Of a stretch of DNA of 55,105 nt, positions 26,045 through 33,907 are shown piece after piece. Each line of letters begins with the position of its first letter. Within the stretch, counting starts at the first letter, position 1. The position numbers and the translations under genes were made by a program. The notes below the pieces were generated by a model. It made no database searches. It saw only the letters and a list, made by a program, of their open reading frames with translations, and was not told the DNA's origin. Source of the DNA: CAZNXE01 sp964576465 (GTDB taxonomy: Bacteria > Planctomycetota > Planctomycetia > Pirellulales > JAEUIK01); contig CAZNXE010000003.1 of the NCBI GenBank assembly GCA_964576465.1, positions 1 to 55,105 of the forward strand, given 5' to 3'.

Positions 26045-27141
26045 GCTCTTGCCCTCGCTCGCGACTTCTCGTGCATGCCTAGCGTGGCAATCGAGGCATG
26101 ATCGCCGTGCAGGGTCTGATTTGGAGATCGAACGTCGCCCGGCTGGCCTGTGTGTGCGACTTGTTGAACCAGGCGGGCAAATGGTTCTTCCCATGCCGGG
26201 ACGCTGTACGACTCGCAGATTCTCCGTCGTGCGGCGGCGCCCATTTGGGATCGTAGCGCCACATCATCAGATAACCGCCCAATCGCTTCGGCCCACTCGC
26301 TAGGCGTCTCGGCTAAGAATCCTGTACGGCCATGTTCAATCATCGTGCGGTTCATGCCAACCGGATTGGCCACGACCGGCAAGCCGGCCGCCATGTATTG
26401 CAAGACTTTCAGGCCACACTTGCCCCGGCTCCATGGATCATCCGGAAGCCAACTCATGCCAATGTCGGCGCGGGCCAACTCCGCGGCTTCGGTCGCCGAC
26501 GACCACCGACAGCGCTCCACGCGAACGCCGGACACTTCGGGATAACCATCGCAGATGACCGCCAATTCGAGTTTCGGCGTGCGACGCGTTGCTTCTCGCA
26601 GCGCATCGGCTGCCAACGTCAAACAGGGCAGTGTGCTCTGCTGACCGATCCATACCAGTCGCGTGGCGGCGGTTGAAGCGATGTGCTCGGCGGGAGTGTA
26701 GCTGTCGGGATCGACGCAGGTTGGGAACAGGACGACCTTTTCGCGGTCGACAAAGGACGCCGTTTGCTGCCACAGGTAAGGGTTGCCAACGAGGATGGCG
26801 TCGGAGCAGTAAATCGTGGCCCAAAAATAAGCCAACCGTTTCCGGCTCGAGGGCCCTTTGGCCGCATAACTGTCGCGCATGAAGACAGCGTCGTCGATGT
26901 CGTAGATCAATCGACGTGCGTTGCGGCGAAGAATCGCCAGTTGCCATAGTGGCAGCAGTCGCCGTTGTAGCACCACCACGTCGTAATCGGCAGCACGTTG
27001 CAACTGCTTACGTCGGGACCAGCTACGTCGATCGAGCGCAACGGTATCAATCGTCCAGCCGTGGCGCCTCAGCGCAGGCTCGAACGCCCGAATCCGATAG
27101 CGATAGCAGACGTGGTCCGTGCCTTCGACCAGCGCAAGCAT
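26041..27141 (-). CDS. GT4-like glycosyltransferase
   Basis: 366 residues, GT-B architecture. The N-terminal half has YRIRAFEPALRRHGW and LIYDIDDAVFM. The C-terminal half contains LVWIGQQSTLPCL and the nucleotide-sugar site region GKCGLKVLQYMAAGLPVVANPVGMNRTMIEHGRTGFLA, close to GT4 though with Lys-Val-Leu-Gln replacing the usual first Glu segment. ATG 27141 has GGAGGA about 11 nt upstream and is preferred to the TTG at 27171. The overlapping downstream lipoprotein-peptidase gene is coupled to it, suggesting a shared role at the envelope. Confidence 0.8.
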   Translation of the reverse strand: MLALVEGTDHVCYRYRIRAFEPALRRHGWTIDTVALDRRSWSRRKQLQRAADYDVVVLQRRLLPLWQLAILRRNARRLIYDIDDAVFMRDSYAAKGPSSRKRLAYFWATIYCSDAILVGNPYLWQQTASFVDREKVVLFPTCVDPDSYTPAEHIASTAATRLVWIGQQSTLPCLTLAADALREATRRTPKLELAVICDGYPEVSGVRVERCRWSSATEAAELARADIGMSWLPDDPWSRGKCGLKVLQYMAAGLPVVANPVGMNRTMIEHGRTGFLAETPSEWAEAIGRLSDDVALRSQMGAAARRRICESYSVPAWEEPFARLVQQVAHTGQPGDVRSPNQTLHGDHASIATLGMHEKSRARARA

Positions 27142-27353
27142 CCGCACAGCAGGTCCTCCATGACCGAGCAAACTTCAAAAGGTGTGGAAGCATAACAGGT
27201 TCGGACATCCGGCCAAACCTCAGACGGGGACAGCACAAGGCGGCCTCTAGATACGGGTCGATACGGGTGCAGCGGGGGTGCAGCGGTGCAGCATCTGCCC
27301 GATCTGCTACATAGCCCCAAGTGGTGTTACTACCCCCGACTACCTGCTCTGTT

Positions 27354-27359
27354 TAGAAT
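27354..27359 (+). promoter_or_regulatory. Putative -10 element of the PP2C gene
   Basis: TAGAAT 61 nt upstream of the ATG at 27420; no clear -35. The 27172-27353 stretch between the divergent genes holds short GTGCAGCGG-type direct repeats near 27265-27295 and nothing else recognised. Confidence 0.35.
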
Positions 27360-27419
27360 GAGGAAGCGAGGTGGCCGTAGATTACGGTGCCGGCAGCTTG
27401 CCATTCACGAGTTTTCGCC

Positions 27420-28715
27420 ATGTCCCAACGATCTACCAACGCAAGCACGCCAGACCTGCAAGTGGCAGTGCTATCTGATATTGGTCTACGCCGCACGAAC
27501 AATCAGGACGCCTATGGCGTGCTCACCGCGCCCGATGAACAAATTTGGCGACAGCGAGGGCATTTGCTTCTGGTGGCCGATGGCATGGGGGCTCATGCGG
27601 CTGGCGAGTTGGCCAGCGAGTTGGCGGCCGAAAAAATCCCCCACAACTACTGCAAGCTGACCGATCAGCCCCCGCCCGAAGCGGTTCGCCAAGCGGTGGT
27701 CGAGGCGAACCAGGAGATTCATGGTCGCGGTCAGGCGAATATCGAATTCCATGGCATGGGCACCACGGTGAGTGTGCTGCTGTTGCTGCCACAAGGGGCG
27801 GTGGTGGCGCATGTGGGCGATAGCCGCGTCTATCGTCTTCGCGACCAGCAACTAGAACAGCTCACCTTCGATCATAGCTTGGTTTGGGAGATGATCGCCG
27901 ACGGGCAGTTTGGCGAAGACGACGTCCCGAGTTACGTTCCCCGCAACGTCATCACGCGGTCGCTTGGCCCCAACTCGGAAGTGAAGGTCGATCTCGAAGG
28001 GCCGTTTCCACTGAAAGTTGGCGACAAGTTCTTGTTGTGCAGCGATGGCTTGACCGGTCAGGTGGGAGACGAAGAACTGGGGACTCTTCTCGGTTGCCTG
28101 CCGCCTGATGAGGCAGTACGGACGTTAGTCGATCTGGCCAATCTCCGCGGCGGTCCAGACAACATTACCATTGTCGTCGCCGAGGTGACGGGAAAAAACA
28201 TCGTCGGTCACGAGTCCGATGGTTGGGAATCCGCAACCCAGCGGCAAGATTCAGCGCCCCGTGTGCCACTTGCGGTGTGGGTGCTTCTGGGAGTCTTCGG
28301 CCTCTCGACGCCCGTGCTCATTGGTCTTGGGCAATTGCTGCTAGCATCGGTGACCGGTACCGCAGGCATCATTGCCGCCTTGATGGCGATGGTTCGTGCA
28401 TTCGAGACGGGCGATGCCCCCTCGATCAGCGTTGCGCAACAGGGGCAACTCGGGCAGGGGCCGCATCGCTCGCGAAGTTGTCAGGCAGACAAGTCGTTTG
28501 TCGATAAGCTCCGACAAACTACCGAGCAATTGCGCAAGGCGGCCGAAGAGGAGCAGTGGCAGATTGATTGGCAACACTTCAACGATCTGCGCGACAAGGC
28601 CGAGTTGGCCGCCAAGAAAGAGAATTACGTTTCCTCGGTCCGCGAATACGCGCATGCCATCAGTTTTATGATGGCGCAGCTTCGCGAACACGGCACGAAG
28701 AAAGTCTCCGACTAG
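27420..28715 (+). CDS. PP2C-family Ser/Thr phosphatase with C-terminal membrane segment
   Basis: 431 residues. The PPM/PP2C domain (about 15-255) has the metal-binding motifs SDIGLRRTNNQDAYG, LLVADGMGAHAAGELAS, VAHVGDSRVYRL, LCSDGLTG and GGPDNITIVVAEV. It reverses Ser/Thr phosphorylation using two metal ions. After a linker come hydrophobic segments at about 285-325 (VWVLLGVFGLSTPVLIGLGQLL and a second), then a charged, probably coiled-coil tail (CQADKSFVDKLRQTTEQLRK). The tail is unusual and might bind a partner. The gene is followed after 220 nt by the histidine-kinase pair. Confidence 0.9.
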   Translation: MSQRSTNASTPDLQVAVLSDIGLRRTNNQDAYGVLTAPDEQIWRQRGHLLLVADGMGAHAAGELASELAAEKIPHNYCKLTDQPPPEAVRQAVVEANQEIHGRGQANIEFHGMGTTVSVLLLLPQGAVVAHVGDSRVYRLRDQQLEQLTFDHSLVWEMIADGQFGEDDVPSYVPRNVITRSLGPNSEVKVDLEGPFPLKVGDKFLLCSDGLTGQVGDEELGTLLGCLPPDEAVRTLVDLANLRGGPDNITIVVAEVTGKNIVGHESDGWESATQRQDSAPRVPLAVWVLLGVFGLSTPVLIGLGQLLLASVTGTAGIIAALMAMVRAFETGDAPSISVAQQGQLGQGPHRSRSCQADKSFVDKLRQTTEQLRKAAEEEQWQIDWQHFNDLRDKAELAAKKENYVSSVREYAHAISFMMAQLREHGTKKVSD

Positions 28716-28809
28716 CCCGGCGCTTCGAGGGGACATCGCGTCGATCCATGGCTCTCTTTCCACCTAGCTTGCCTTGTTTTCCAGGGCACCGGGCGGCCTT
28801 TGTCCGGTC

Positions 28810-28839
28810 TTGCTTGGTTTTGCACCCCGGTGATACACT
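28810..28839 (+). promoter_or_regulatory. Putative promoter of the histidine-kinase operon
   Basis: TTGCTT (28810-28815), 18-nt spacer, TACACT (28834-28839). The transcript would carry a ~90-nt leader ending in the GGAGGT that precedes the TTG start at 28936. Confidence 0.45.
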
Positions 28840-28935
28840 CCGCGGCCCGATTGATTCGGGGGCTGGTACGTCTATCGCGTCGTGCGATGACCGTCCCGCG
28901 TCAGTTCCTTACACCTTGCGACACGGAGGTCTCTG

Positions 28936-30573
28936 TTGCTCGCACGTTGGCCCATTCGTGAAAAGCTGCTCGTCGGACTGGCATTGCTCGTGGTGATCGT
29001 CACCGCGTTGGCGGCTAGCGGCTTTGTCGGGCTGTATTCCTATCGAGCACTGGTGCGGAGCATTAGCTGGCGGGTATCGGAATTGCCGTTGGCCACGGAC
29101 TTGAACAAACGCGTGGGCGTCTTGCGCGTTAGCTACCGTGATTGTCAGGCCGTTTATGAGTTTCCTTCGGCCAGCAACACAACTCCGCCGGCCAGCATGC
29201 GGATGGCGCGAACCGACTTTCATCTTCGGCGAATCGATGTCGAAGAAGCGTTGGCCAAATATCGTGGCCAGTTGGCCCATAATGAAAAGCAGAAATCGCG
29301 CATCGGCGATAGCACGCTCGAATGGCGAACCGTGCGTGGGATTGAAGCCACGCTCGAACGTATCGCCCAAGCCGAGCGCGACGGCGATTGGCTGCTGGGC
29401 GTGACCAATGCCGAAACGATTGCCGACGAACTGCAACAACTACAGGAACTAACGGTCGAGTTGCCCAGCTATCTGCATCACAACCTGCTCGACTTCAAGT
29501 ACCAAGCCCGAGCGCAATACCGAACGTTGATCGTGCTCACCTGGATCACGACGATCCTCACGGCCCTAATGTTCGCGCTGCTGGTCAAACTGTTCTACAG
29601 TTGGGTGTTTCGCCCCATGCAGAAGTTGATCAAAGGTTCGCGTCGCGTCGCGAGCGGGGAGTTCGACTACCAGATTCGTCTTGACTCTCACGATGAAATG
29701 GCCGAATTGGCCGAGTCGATGAACAATATGACCAAGGAATTCTTGGTGATTCGCGACGATCTCGATCAGCAGGTGAAGCAGCGAACCCGCGAAGTGATTC
29801 GCAACGAGCAGCTCGCCAGTGTTGGCTTTCTCGCGGCCGGTGTGTCACACGAAATCAACAATCCGTTGGCCTCGATCGCCATGTGCAGCGAGGCATTGGA
29901 AGGCCGATTCGTGGCTGCCAGCAATTGCGATGAAGAGGAACGCCGCGAGATTGTTCACTATCTGCGATTGATCCAAGAAGAAGCGTTTCGCTGCAAAGAC
30001 ATCACCGAGAAGCTGCTCGACTTCTCTCGGATGGGCGATATTCAGCGCATTCGCACCGACCTACGAGAACTGGTGCAGGGCGTGATCGACATGGTGGGTC
30101 ACTTGGGACGCTATCGCGAGAAGCATGTCGAATTAATTTGCGACGAGGCCGTGGTTGCCGAGGTTTGTCCACAGGAGATCAAACAGGTTGTGCTCAACTT
30201 GCTGACCAACGCCTTGGACAGCATTGCCGTGGATTGCCCCGAAGGAAAAGTACGCGTTGAACTCAGCATCTCGGGTCATGAGGCAATCATTGATGTGACC
30301 GACAACGGGTGTGGCATGACGGAAGAAGTGCTCGAACATATCTTTGAACCGTTCTACACCAACAAACTACAAAACGGACTGCAAGGCACCGGCCTGGGTT
30401 TGCCCATCTCCTATCGTATCGTCGCCGAACACGATGGAACGGTTGAAGTTAGCAGCAAAGGTCCCAATCGCGGCTCGCGATTCCACGTGCGAATCCCACT
30501 CATCGCACCCCGGATTGCCGACACCGCCACGGCCGACAGCGGCAGTTCACTCGCTTGGGCAAAGAGTGCGTAA
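28936..30573 (+). CDS. Sensor histidine kinase (HAMP, HisKA, HATPase), NtrB/AtoS-like
   Basis: 545 residues. TM1 at about 8-32, a periplasmic sensor region (about 33-190), TM2 (about 196-220), and a HAMP domain (VFRPMQKLIKGSRRVASGEFDYQIRL). A short coiled linker follows, then the HisKA H-box AGVSHEINNPLASIAM with the phospho-acceptor His. ATPase boxes are N (VVLNLLTNALDS), G1 (VTDNGCGMTEE) and G2 (GTGLGLPIS). The start is TTG with GGAGGT (28925-28930) 5 nt upstream. The downstream sigma-54 activator is its likely partner. The signal is unknown. Confidence 0.92.
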   Translation: MLARWPIREKLLVGLALLVVIVTALAASGFVGLYSYRALVRSISWRVSELPLATDLNKRVGVLRVSYRDCQAVYEFPSASNTTPPASMRMARTDFHLRRIDVEEALAKYRGQLAHNEKQKSRIGDSTLEWRTVRGIEATLERIAQAERDGDWLLGVTNAETIADELQQLQELTVELPSYLHHNLLDFKYQARAQYRTLIVLTWITTILTALMFALLVKLFYSWVFRPMQKLIKGSRRVASGEFDYQIRLDSHDEMAELAESMNNMTKEFLVIRDDLDQQVKQRTREVIRNEQLASVGFLAAGVSHEINNPLASIAMCSEALEGRFVAASNCDEEERREIVHYLRLIQEEAFRCKDITEKLLDFSRMGDIQRIRTDLRELVQGVIDMVGHLGRYREKHVELICDEAVVAEVCPQEIKQVVLNLLTNALDSIAVDCPEGKVRVELSISGHEAIIDVTDNGCGMTEEVLEHIFEPFYTNKLQNGLQGTGLGLPISYRIVAEHDGTVEVSSKGPNRGSRFHVRIPLIAPRIADTATADSGSSLAWAKSA

Positions 30574-30617
30574 CGATGCTTTCTGGCGCTACGCCGAAAA
30601 CAAACGACTAGGACTCC

Positions 30618-30633
30618 AAGGAGGTGCACCATC
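30618..30633 (+). promoter_or_regulatory. Strong Shine-Dalgarno placed before an in-frame ATC codon
   Basis: AAGGAGGTG at 30618-30626 is the best ribosome-binding site in the region, yet the codon at ideal spacing (30631) is ATC, in frame with the response regulator. The ATG at 30658 is 33 nt past the GGAGG and is preceded only by A-rich sequence. Confidence 0.5.
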
Positions 30634-30657
30634 GCCAGAGAAAAGCCAAAACGAAAA

Positions 30658-32013
30658 ATGAAGTTGCTCTTTGCCGACGATGAAAAATCGCTGCAAGACG
30701 TGATGAGCCGCGAGTTGCCCCGCATGGGACACGAAGTGACCGTCTGCCCCGATGGACTCAAGGCCGTCGCCGCGCTCGAGCGAAATACTTACGACTGCAT
30801 CCTGGTCGATCTCGACATGCCGGGCCTCAACGGCATCGAGGTGATTGCCAAAGCCAAGGAAATGTCACCCGAGACCGAAGCCGTTGTGCTCACCGGCAAA
30901 TCGTCGATGGATTCAGCAGTCGCCGCGCTGCGCCACGGTGCGTTCGATTATCTCACCAAGCCGTATCGCCTTGTCGAAATTGAGGCCCTCCTGGGCCGTG
31001 TGGCCGACAAGCTGGAGTTGACCAATAAGTTTCGCGCCTTAAAGCGACAACTTGACCGCCTTGAAGGCAGCTCGGATTTGATTGGCGATACCGAATCGAT
31101 GCAGCAGGTTCGCGAGCTGATCTCGAAAGTTGCTCCCACCAACTCCACGGTGCTGATTCTTGGCGAAACCGGTACCGGAAAGGAACTCGTTGCCAAGGCG
31201 GTCCATCAACAAAGCCAACGTGCCGAGGCTCCCTTTGTCGCCATCAATTGCGGGGCTTTGCCCGAGAGTTTGATCGAGAGCGAACTGTTCGGACATCGCA
31301 AGGGGGCCTTTACCGGGGCGGACGAACATCGCGTGGGTTTGTTTGAAGTGGCCGACGGGGGAACCCTGTTTCTCGACGAAATTGGCGAGCTGCCCAAGTC
31401 GATGCAGTCGAAGCTGCTACGGGTGCTCGAGAGCGGCGAGATTCGTCGCGTGGGCGAGAACGAAACCTTCAAAGTTGACGTCCGCATCGTCTGCGCGACG
31501 CACCGCGATCTGGAAGAGATGGTCGGCGAAAACGAATTCCGAGAAGACCTGATGTTTCGGGTGAATACTTTCGAGATTCGGCTGGCACCGCTACGCGAAC
31601 GCTTGGAAGACATCGAACCGCTGGCCCAACACCTGCTGTGCCGCTTCCGCACGGATGCCCGCATTGGTGATGAACTGTTCGCCCCCGAGACACTCGACGC
31701 GCTGAGGAGCCACTCGTGGCCAGGCAACGTTCGCGAGTTGGCCAACGTCGTGGAACATGCCGTCATCCTTTGTCCCAGCGGGATCATCTCCGAAGAACAC
31801 CTACCACGAAACTTTAATGCACGAAAGCTCCAGGGCCCCCACTTCAAGATGGTCCGCCCCCAATCGCTACGTGAGATCGAGCTACAAGTCATTCAACAGA
31901 CACTCCAGCGGCACAGCGGCAACAAACCAAAAGCCGCCGAAGAATTAGGCATCAGCCTCAAGACACTCTACAACAAGCTCAACCAGCTAAGCGAGCTAGA
32001 AAAGTCGGCCTGA
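30658..32013 (+). CDS. Sigma-54-dependent response regulator (NtrC/AtoC family)
   Basis: 451 residues. Receiver domain (1-115) with acidic pocket FADDEK, phospho-acceptor Asp in VDLDMPGLNG and Lys in LTKPYRL. The AAA+ domain (about 140-370) has Walker A GETGTGKE, the sigma-54 contact GAFTGAD (ESELFGHRKGAFTGA) and Walker B GGTLFLDEIGEL. A C-terminal Fis-type helix-turn-helix contains NKPKAAEELGISLKTLYNKL. It activates RpoN promoters once phosphorylated by the upstream kinase. It is in the same reading frame as that kinase, separated by one TAA (30571-30573) and no other stop. The start could be the ATC at 30631 (see the Shine-Dalgarno entry). Confidence 0.93.
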   Translation: MKLLFADDEKSLQDVMSRELPRMGHEVTVCPDGLKAVAALERNTYDCILVDLDMPGLNGIEVIAKAKEMSPETEAVVLTGKSSMDSAVAALRHGAFDYLTKPYRLVEIEALLGRVADKLELTNKFRALKRQLDRLEGSSDLIGDTESMQQVRELISKVAPTNSTVLILGETGTGKELVAKAVHQQSQRAEAPFVAINCGALPESLIESELFGHRKGAFTGADEHRVGLFEVADGGTLFLDEIGELPKSMQSKLLRVLESGEIRRVGENETFKVDVRIVCATHRDLEEMVGENEFREDLMFRVNTFEIRLAPLRERLEDIEPLAQHLLCRFRTDARIGDELFAPETLDALRSHSWPGNVRELANVVEHAVILCPSGIISEEHLPRNFNARKLQGPHFKMVRPQSLREIELQVIQQTLQRHSGNKPKAAEELGISLKTLYNKLNQLSELEKSA

Positions 32014-32029
32014 TAGGGACGGGTGTTCT

Positions 32030-32160
32030 AGTAGCGTGTGTGCTTGCACGCACTTTCTGCTGGCGATACGTGCCGCAATCACACACACACTATTCGGCTA
32101 CGTAGCTCTGATGGTCCGCCTTGCGTTGATTGGCGAGTAGAGTGGGACTGCTAAAATTGT
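32030..32160. repeat. Palindromic repeat R1
   Basis: It begins AGTAGCGTGTGTGCTTGCAC and returns as an imperfect inverted arm ending CGGCTACG near 32103. Similarity to R2 (32813-32938) continues through TTGCGTTGATTGG to GGGACTGCTAAAAT just before the next gene. It sits 16 nt after the response-regulator stop. Confidence 0.7.
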
Positions 32161-32173
32161 TCCACCAAAGACC

Positions 32174-32809
32174 ATGCCGACAGGCGCGATTCTAGCAGTC
32201 GGAAACATAATGACCGAGCGCACCACCGGCGTCCGCCTTTGTCACATAACTGGACTCATCTCCTTATTGCTCATACTGACGGTCTCGTCGATGGCCCTAA
32301 TACTGCTACCGTATCGGACGTCCGAATATTCAGGTGACGGCACGATAACCGACTCAGGATATTGGACACGTCCTCGATACCGTATTTCTTTTGATGATGT
32401 GATTCTGACGCAATCGGATCGTCATGTATATTCCCTCATGGGTGTTCCGAAAGATCCGCTATATTTCGGTCTTAAAGTACTTCGATTCACGAAGAATGAC
32501 AAACAGATTACAAATGACATACAGATAATGGAACAATTTGAGGATGTGCGTAACGGGCTGGACATAGAACTCACGTATAAGATTACCGATGAATCTGGAA
32601 GCACGGTTGTTGATCAATCGATGAAAGTGCAAGAGTGGGAGCTATCGACAAGCGTAACTGATGTTCAACTGTACCTCGGAGGTTATGATGTGAACCTCGA
32701 CCGTGACCAGCGGTATAAGCTGACATTGGATATAAAAGCAGTTGATGCTGGAACAACTCGGGTGTTGGTTCAGCCTTTTCTGGCCGGAGGTGGAGCAGAA
32801 TTACCGTAG
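32174..32809 (+). CDS. Membrane-anchored protein of unknown function
   Basis: Up to 211 residues; ATG 32210 (MTERTTGVRL) is an alternative start. One N-terminal TM helix (GLISLLLILTVSSMALILL, about residues 27-46) is followed by a soluble domain rich in beta-strand pattern (LDIELTYKITDESGS, DVQLYLGGYDVNLDRDQRYKL), plausibly an extracytoplasmic beta-sandwich. Codon and base composition are more AT-rich than neighbouring genes, suggesting recent acquisition. It is bracketed by repeats R1 and R2. No family is recognised. Confidence 0.6.
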   Translation: MPTGAILAVGNIMTERTTGVRLCHITGLISLLLILTVSSMALILLPYRTSEYSGDGTITDSGYWTRPRYRISFDDVILTQSDRHVYSLMGVPKDPLYFGLKVLRFTKNDKQITNDIQIMEQFEDVRNGLDIELTYKITDESGSTVVDQSMKVQEWELSTSVTDVQLYLGGYDVNLDRDQRYKLTLDIKAVDAGTTRVLVQPFLAGGGAELP

Positions 32810-32812
32810 CCC

Positions 32813-32938
32813 AGTAGCGTGCGTGCTTGCACGCACTTCTTGGCTAGCGATTCGTCCGTGCAAGTACGCTGGCTACTCGCCTTTTGATGGTCAGCTTAGC
32901 GTTGATTGGTGGGGTGAGGGGGGACTGCTGAAATGGTT
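32813..32938. repeat. Palindromic repeat R2
   Basis: A hairpin GTGCGTGC-TT-GCACGCAC is followed by the returning arm GTGCAAGTACGCTGGCTACT. The 3' part (GCTTAGCGTTGATTGG... GGGACTGCTGAAATGG) matches the corresponding part of R1 and runs into the start codon of the next small gene, so the repeat supplies that gene's ribosome-binding region. Confidence 0.7.
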
Positions 32939-33112
32939 GGATATACTTGGCAGGTCATTGCGATTCTCGCAATCACGTTTGTAGTCTCGATGATGTTGTC
33001 ACCTGCTGACCCGATAAGTTTTCTGTTTGAATGGTTTGCAATGTCCGTGACCGGACTCGGAGCCTTTGGGCTCGGGGTGAGTTCGGGGAAAAAGCGGGCA
33101 GCAAGCCAGTAG
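32933..33112 (+). CDS. 59-residue small membrane protein
   Basis: Open frame ATG-TAG with a purine-rich GAGGGGGG about 10 nt upstream. One strong TM helix (WQVIAILAITFVVSMML, residues 6-22), a second hydrophobic stretch (about 29-50, ending TGLGAFGLGVS), and a basic C-terminus GKKRAASQ. The start lies within the end of repeat R2 and the stop within the beginning of R3 (cagTAGcg), so the gene is exactly framed by the repeats. No family recognised; real expression is plausible but unproven. Confidence 0.5.
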   Translation: MVGYTWQVIAILAITFVVSMMLSPADPISFLFEWFAMSVTGLGAFGLGVSSGKKRAASQ

Positions 33113-33178
33113 CGTGTGTGCTTGCACGCACTTTCTTCCCTAACGATTCGTCCGCGCAAGCACACACGCCCCCCGGCT
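33108..33178. repeat. Palindromic repeat R3
   Basis: AGTAGCGTGTGTGCTTGCAC on the left; the right arm GCAAGCACACACGC perfectly pairs with 14 bases of the left. It ends CCCGGCTATTTC, joining directly to an orphan sulfatase tail. The same CCCGGCTATTTC junction occurs at the intact sulfatase stop (35147-35159). Confidence 0.75.
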
Positions 33179-33230
33179 ATTTCTTCTTTGCCTTCTTGCG
33201 CGGTTTTCGTGGCGGCTCGTTCTTCCACCA
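33177..33230 (-). pseudogene. Orphan sulfatase C-terminal coding fragment, copy 1
   Basis: On the minus strand it reads WWKNEPPRKPRKKAKKK followed by TAG. The intact sulfatase at 35153 ends WWKNEPPRKPRKKARK. No sulfatase sequence lies upstream; the similarity stops at 33230 and the inverted-repeat element starts at 33235. Confidence 0.75.
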
Positions 33231-33234
33231 GCCG

Positions 33235-33365
33235 AGTAGGGTCCGCTGTGCGGATCAATGCCTCCTGGGGATGTGGTAAACGCGAACCAACATCAGCCGT
33301 ACGGGTGAAAGAAGCCGGAGAATCGGTTTGCACGTTCATTAGCGGTCCGCACAGCGGACCCTACT
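33235..33365. mobile_element. Miniature inverted-repeat element, copy A (131 bp)
   Basis: Terminal inverted repeats of about 22 bp: AGTAGGGTCCGCTGTGCGGA on the left and its inverse at 33344-33365, one mismatch. The interior matches copy B (47797-47989) closely (CGAACCAACATCAGCCGTAC, GAATCGGTTTGCACGTTCA) but lacks a ~60-bp left-central segment. No coding capacity; it would depend on a transposase in trans. Confidence 0.8.
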
Positions 33366-33368
33366 CTG

Positions 33369-33827
33369 CTATCTCACGTCGTCGATTTCAGCCGCGCTGT
33401 ACTCCGTGGTCTTTCCGTGATTACAACATGCCCAATAAACAGTTTTCTTTTCTTCAAAACGCCACTCGAATACTTCATCAAAAGATGTGATTTGCGTTCC
33501 GTCCGCGTCGAACACAGCGAATTGCCCGGCCGCCTCGTCGACGTAGTGGCAAGTAGGGTCGCCAAGAAAATCAGTCAGAAGCTCTGTATCGCAACCAAGA
33601 GGGCAATGCTTTCCAATGTGCGATAGAAAACTCTCGGCACTCATAGTGGCCTGCTCCCCAATATCTGATCCATGCGTCATGAGAGTCTCAACCGCCTTCT
33701 TGGCAAGAAGATTCTCGATGTCGTAGCCGTTGGTCACTGCACGGCGTACGTGACAAAAGACACACTCGTTTCCAGTCCAGGATGACAGATAGATATCGCA
33801 CGGTAGCCCAACCCGGTGCGTTGTCAC
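33369..33827 (-). CDS. Cys-rich protein of unknown function
   Basis: Up to about 152 residues from GTG 33827; a later GTG at 33737 is also possible. The open frame extends further upstream, but its first residues there are a frame-shifted reading of an orphan sulfatase tail, so that extension is rejected. The middle reads like a real protein: YDIENLLAKKAVETLMTHG, MSAESFLSHIGKHCPLGCD, FLGDPTCHYVDEA, FDADGTQITSFDEVFEWRFEE. CVFC, HCPLGC and ACCNHG suggest metal binding. It lies between an inverted-repeat element and the second sulfatase tail. No family recognised. Confidence 0.42.
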   Translation of the reverse strand: MTTHRVGLPCDIYLSSWTGNECVFCHVRRAVTNGYDIENLLAKKAVETLMTHGSDIGEQATMSAESFLSHIGKHCPLGCDTELLTDFLGDPTCHYVDEAAGQFAVFDADGTQITSFDEVFEWRFEEKKTVYWACCNHGKTTEYSAAEIDDVR

Positions 33828-33844
33828 GCACGGGGGTGCATGAC

Positions 33845-33895
33845 CTACTTTGCTGCCTTGTTGCGTGGTTTTCGTGGCGGCTCGTTCTTCCACCA
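33845..33895 (-). pseudogene. Orphan sulfatase C-terminal coding fragment, copy 2
   Basis: Minus-strand reading WWKNEPPRKPRNKAAK then TAG, again without any upstream sulfatase. It lies 13 nt after the antitoxin gene stop, in the same orientation as the intact sulfatase. Confidence 0.72.
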
Positions 33896-33907
33896 CTTGA
33901 ACGTGCG

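Noticed and set aside
32896..33339. Minus-strand 147-residue open frame across 32896-33339
   Set aside because: It spans R3, an orphan sulfatase tail in the wrong frame, and half a miniature element, so it is a composite of repeats.
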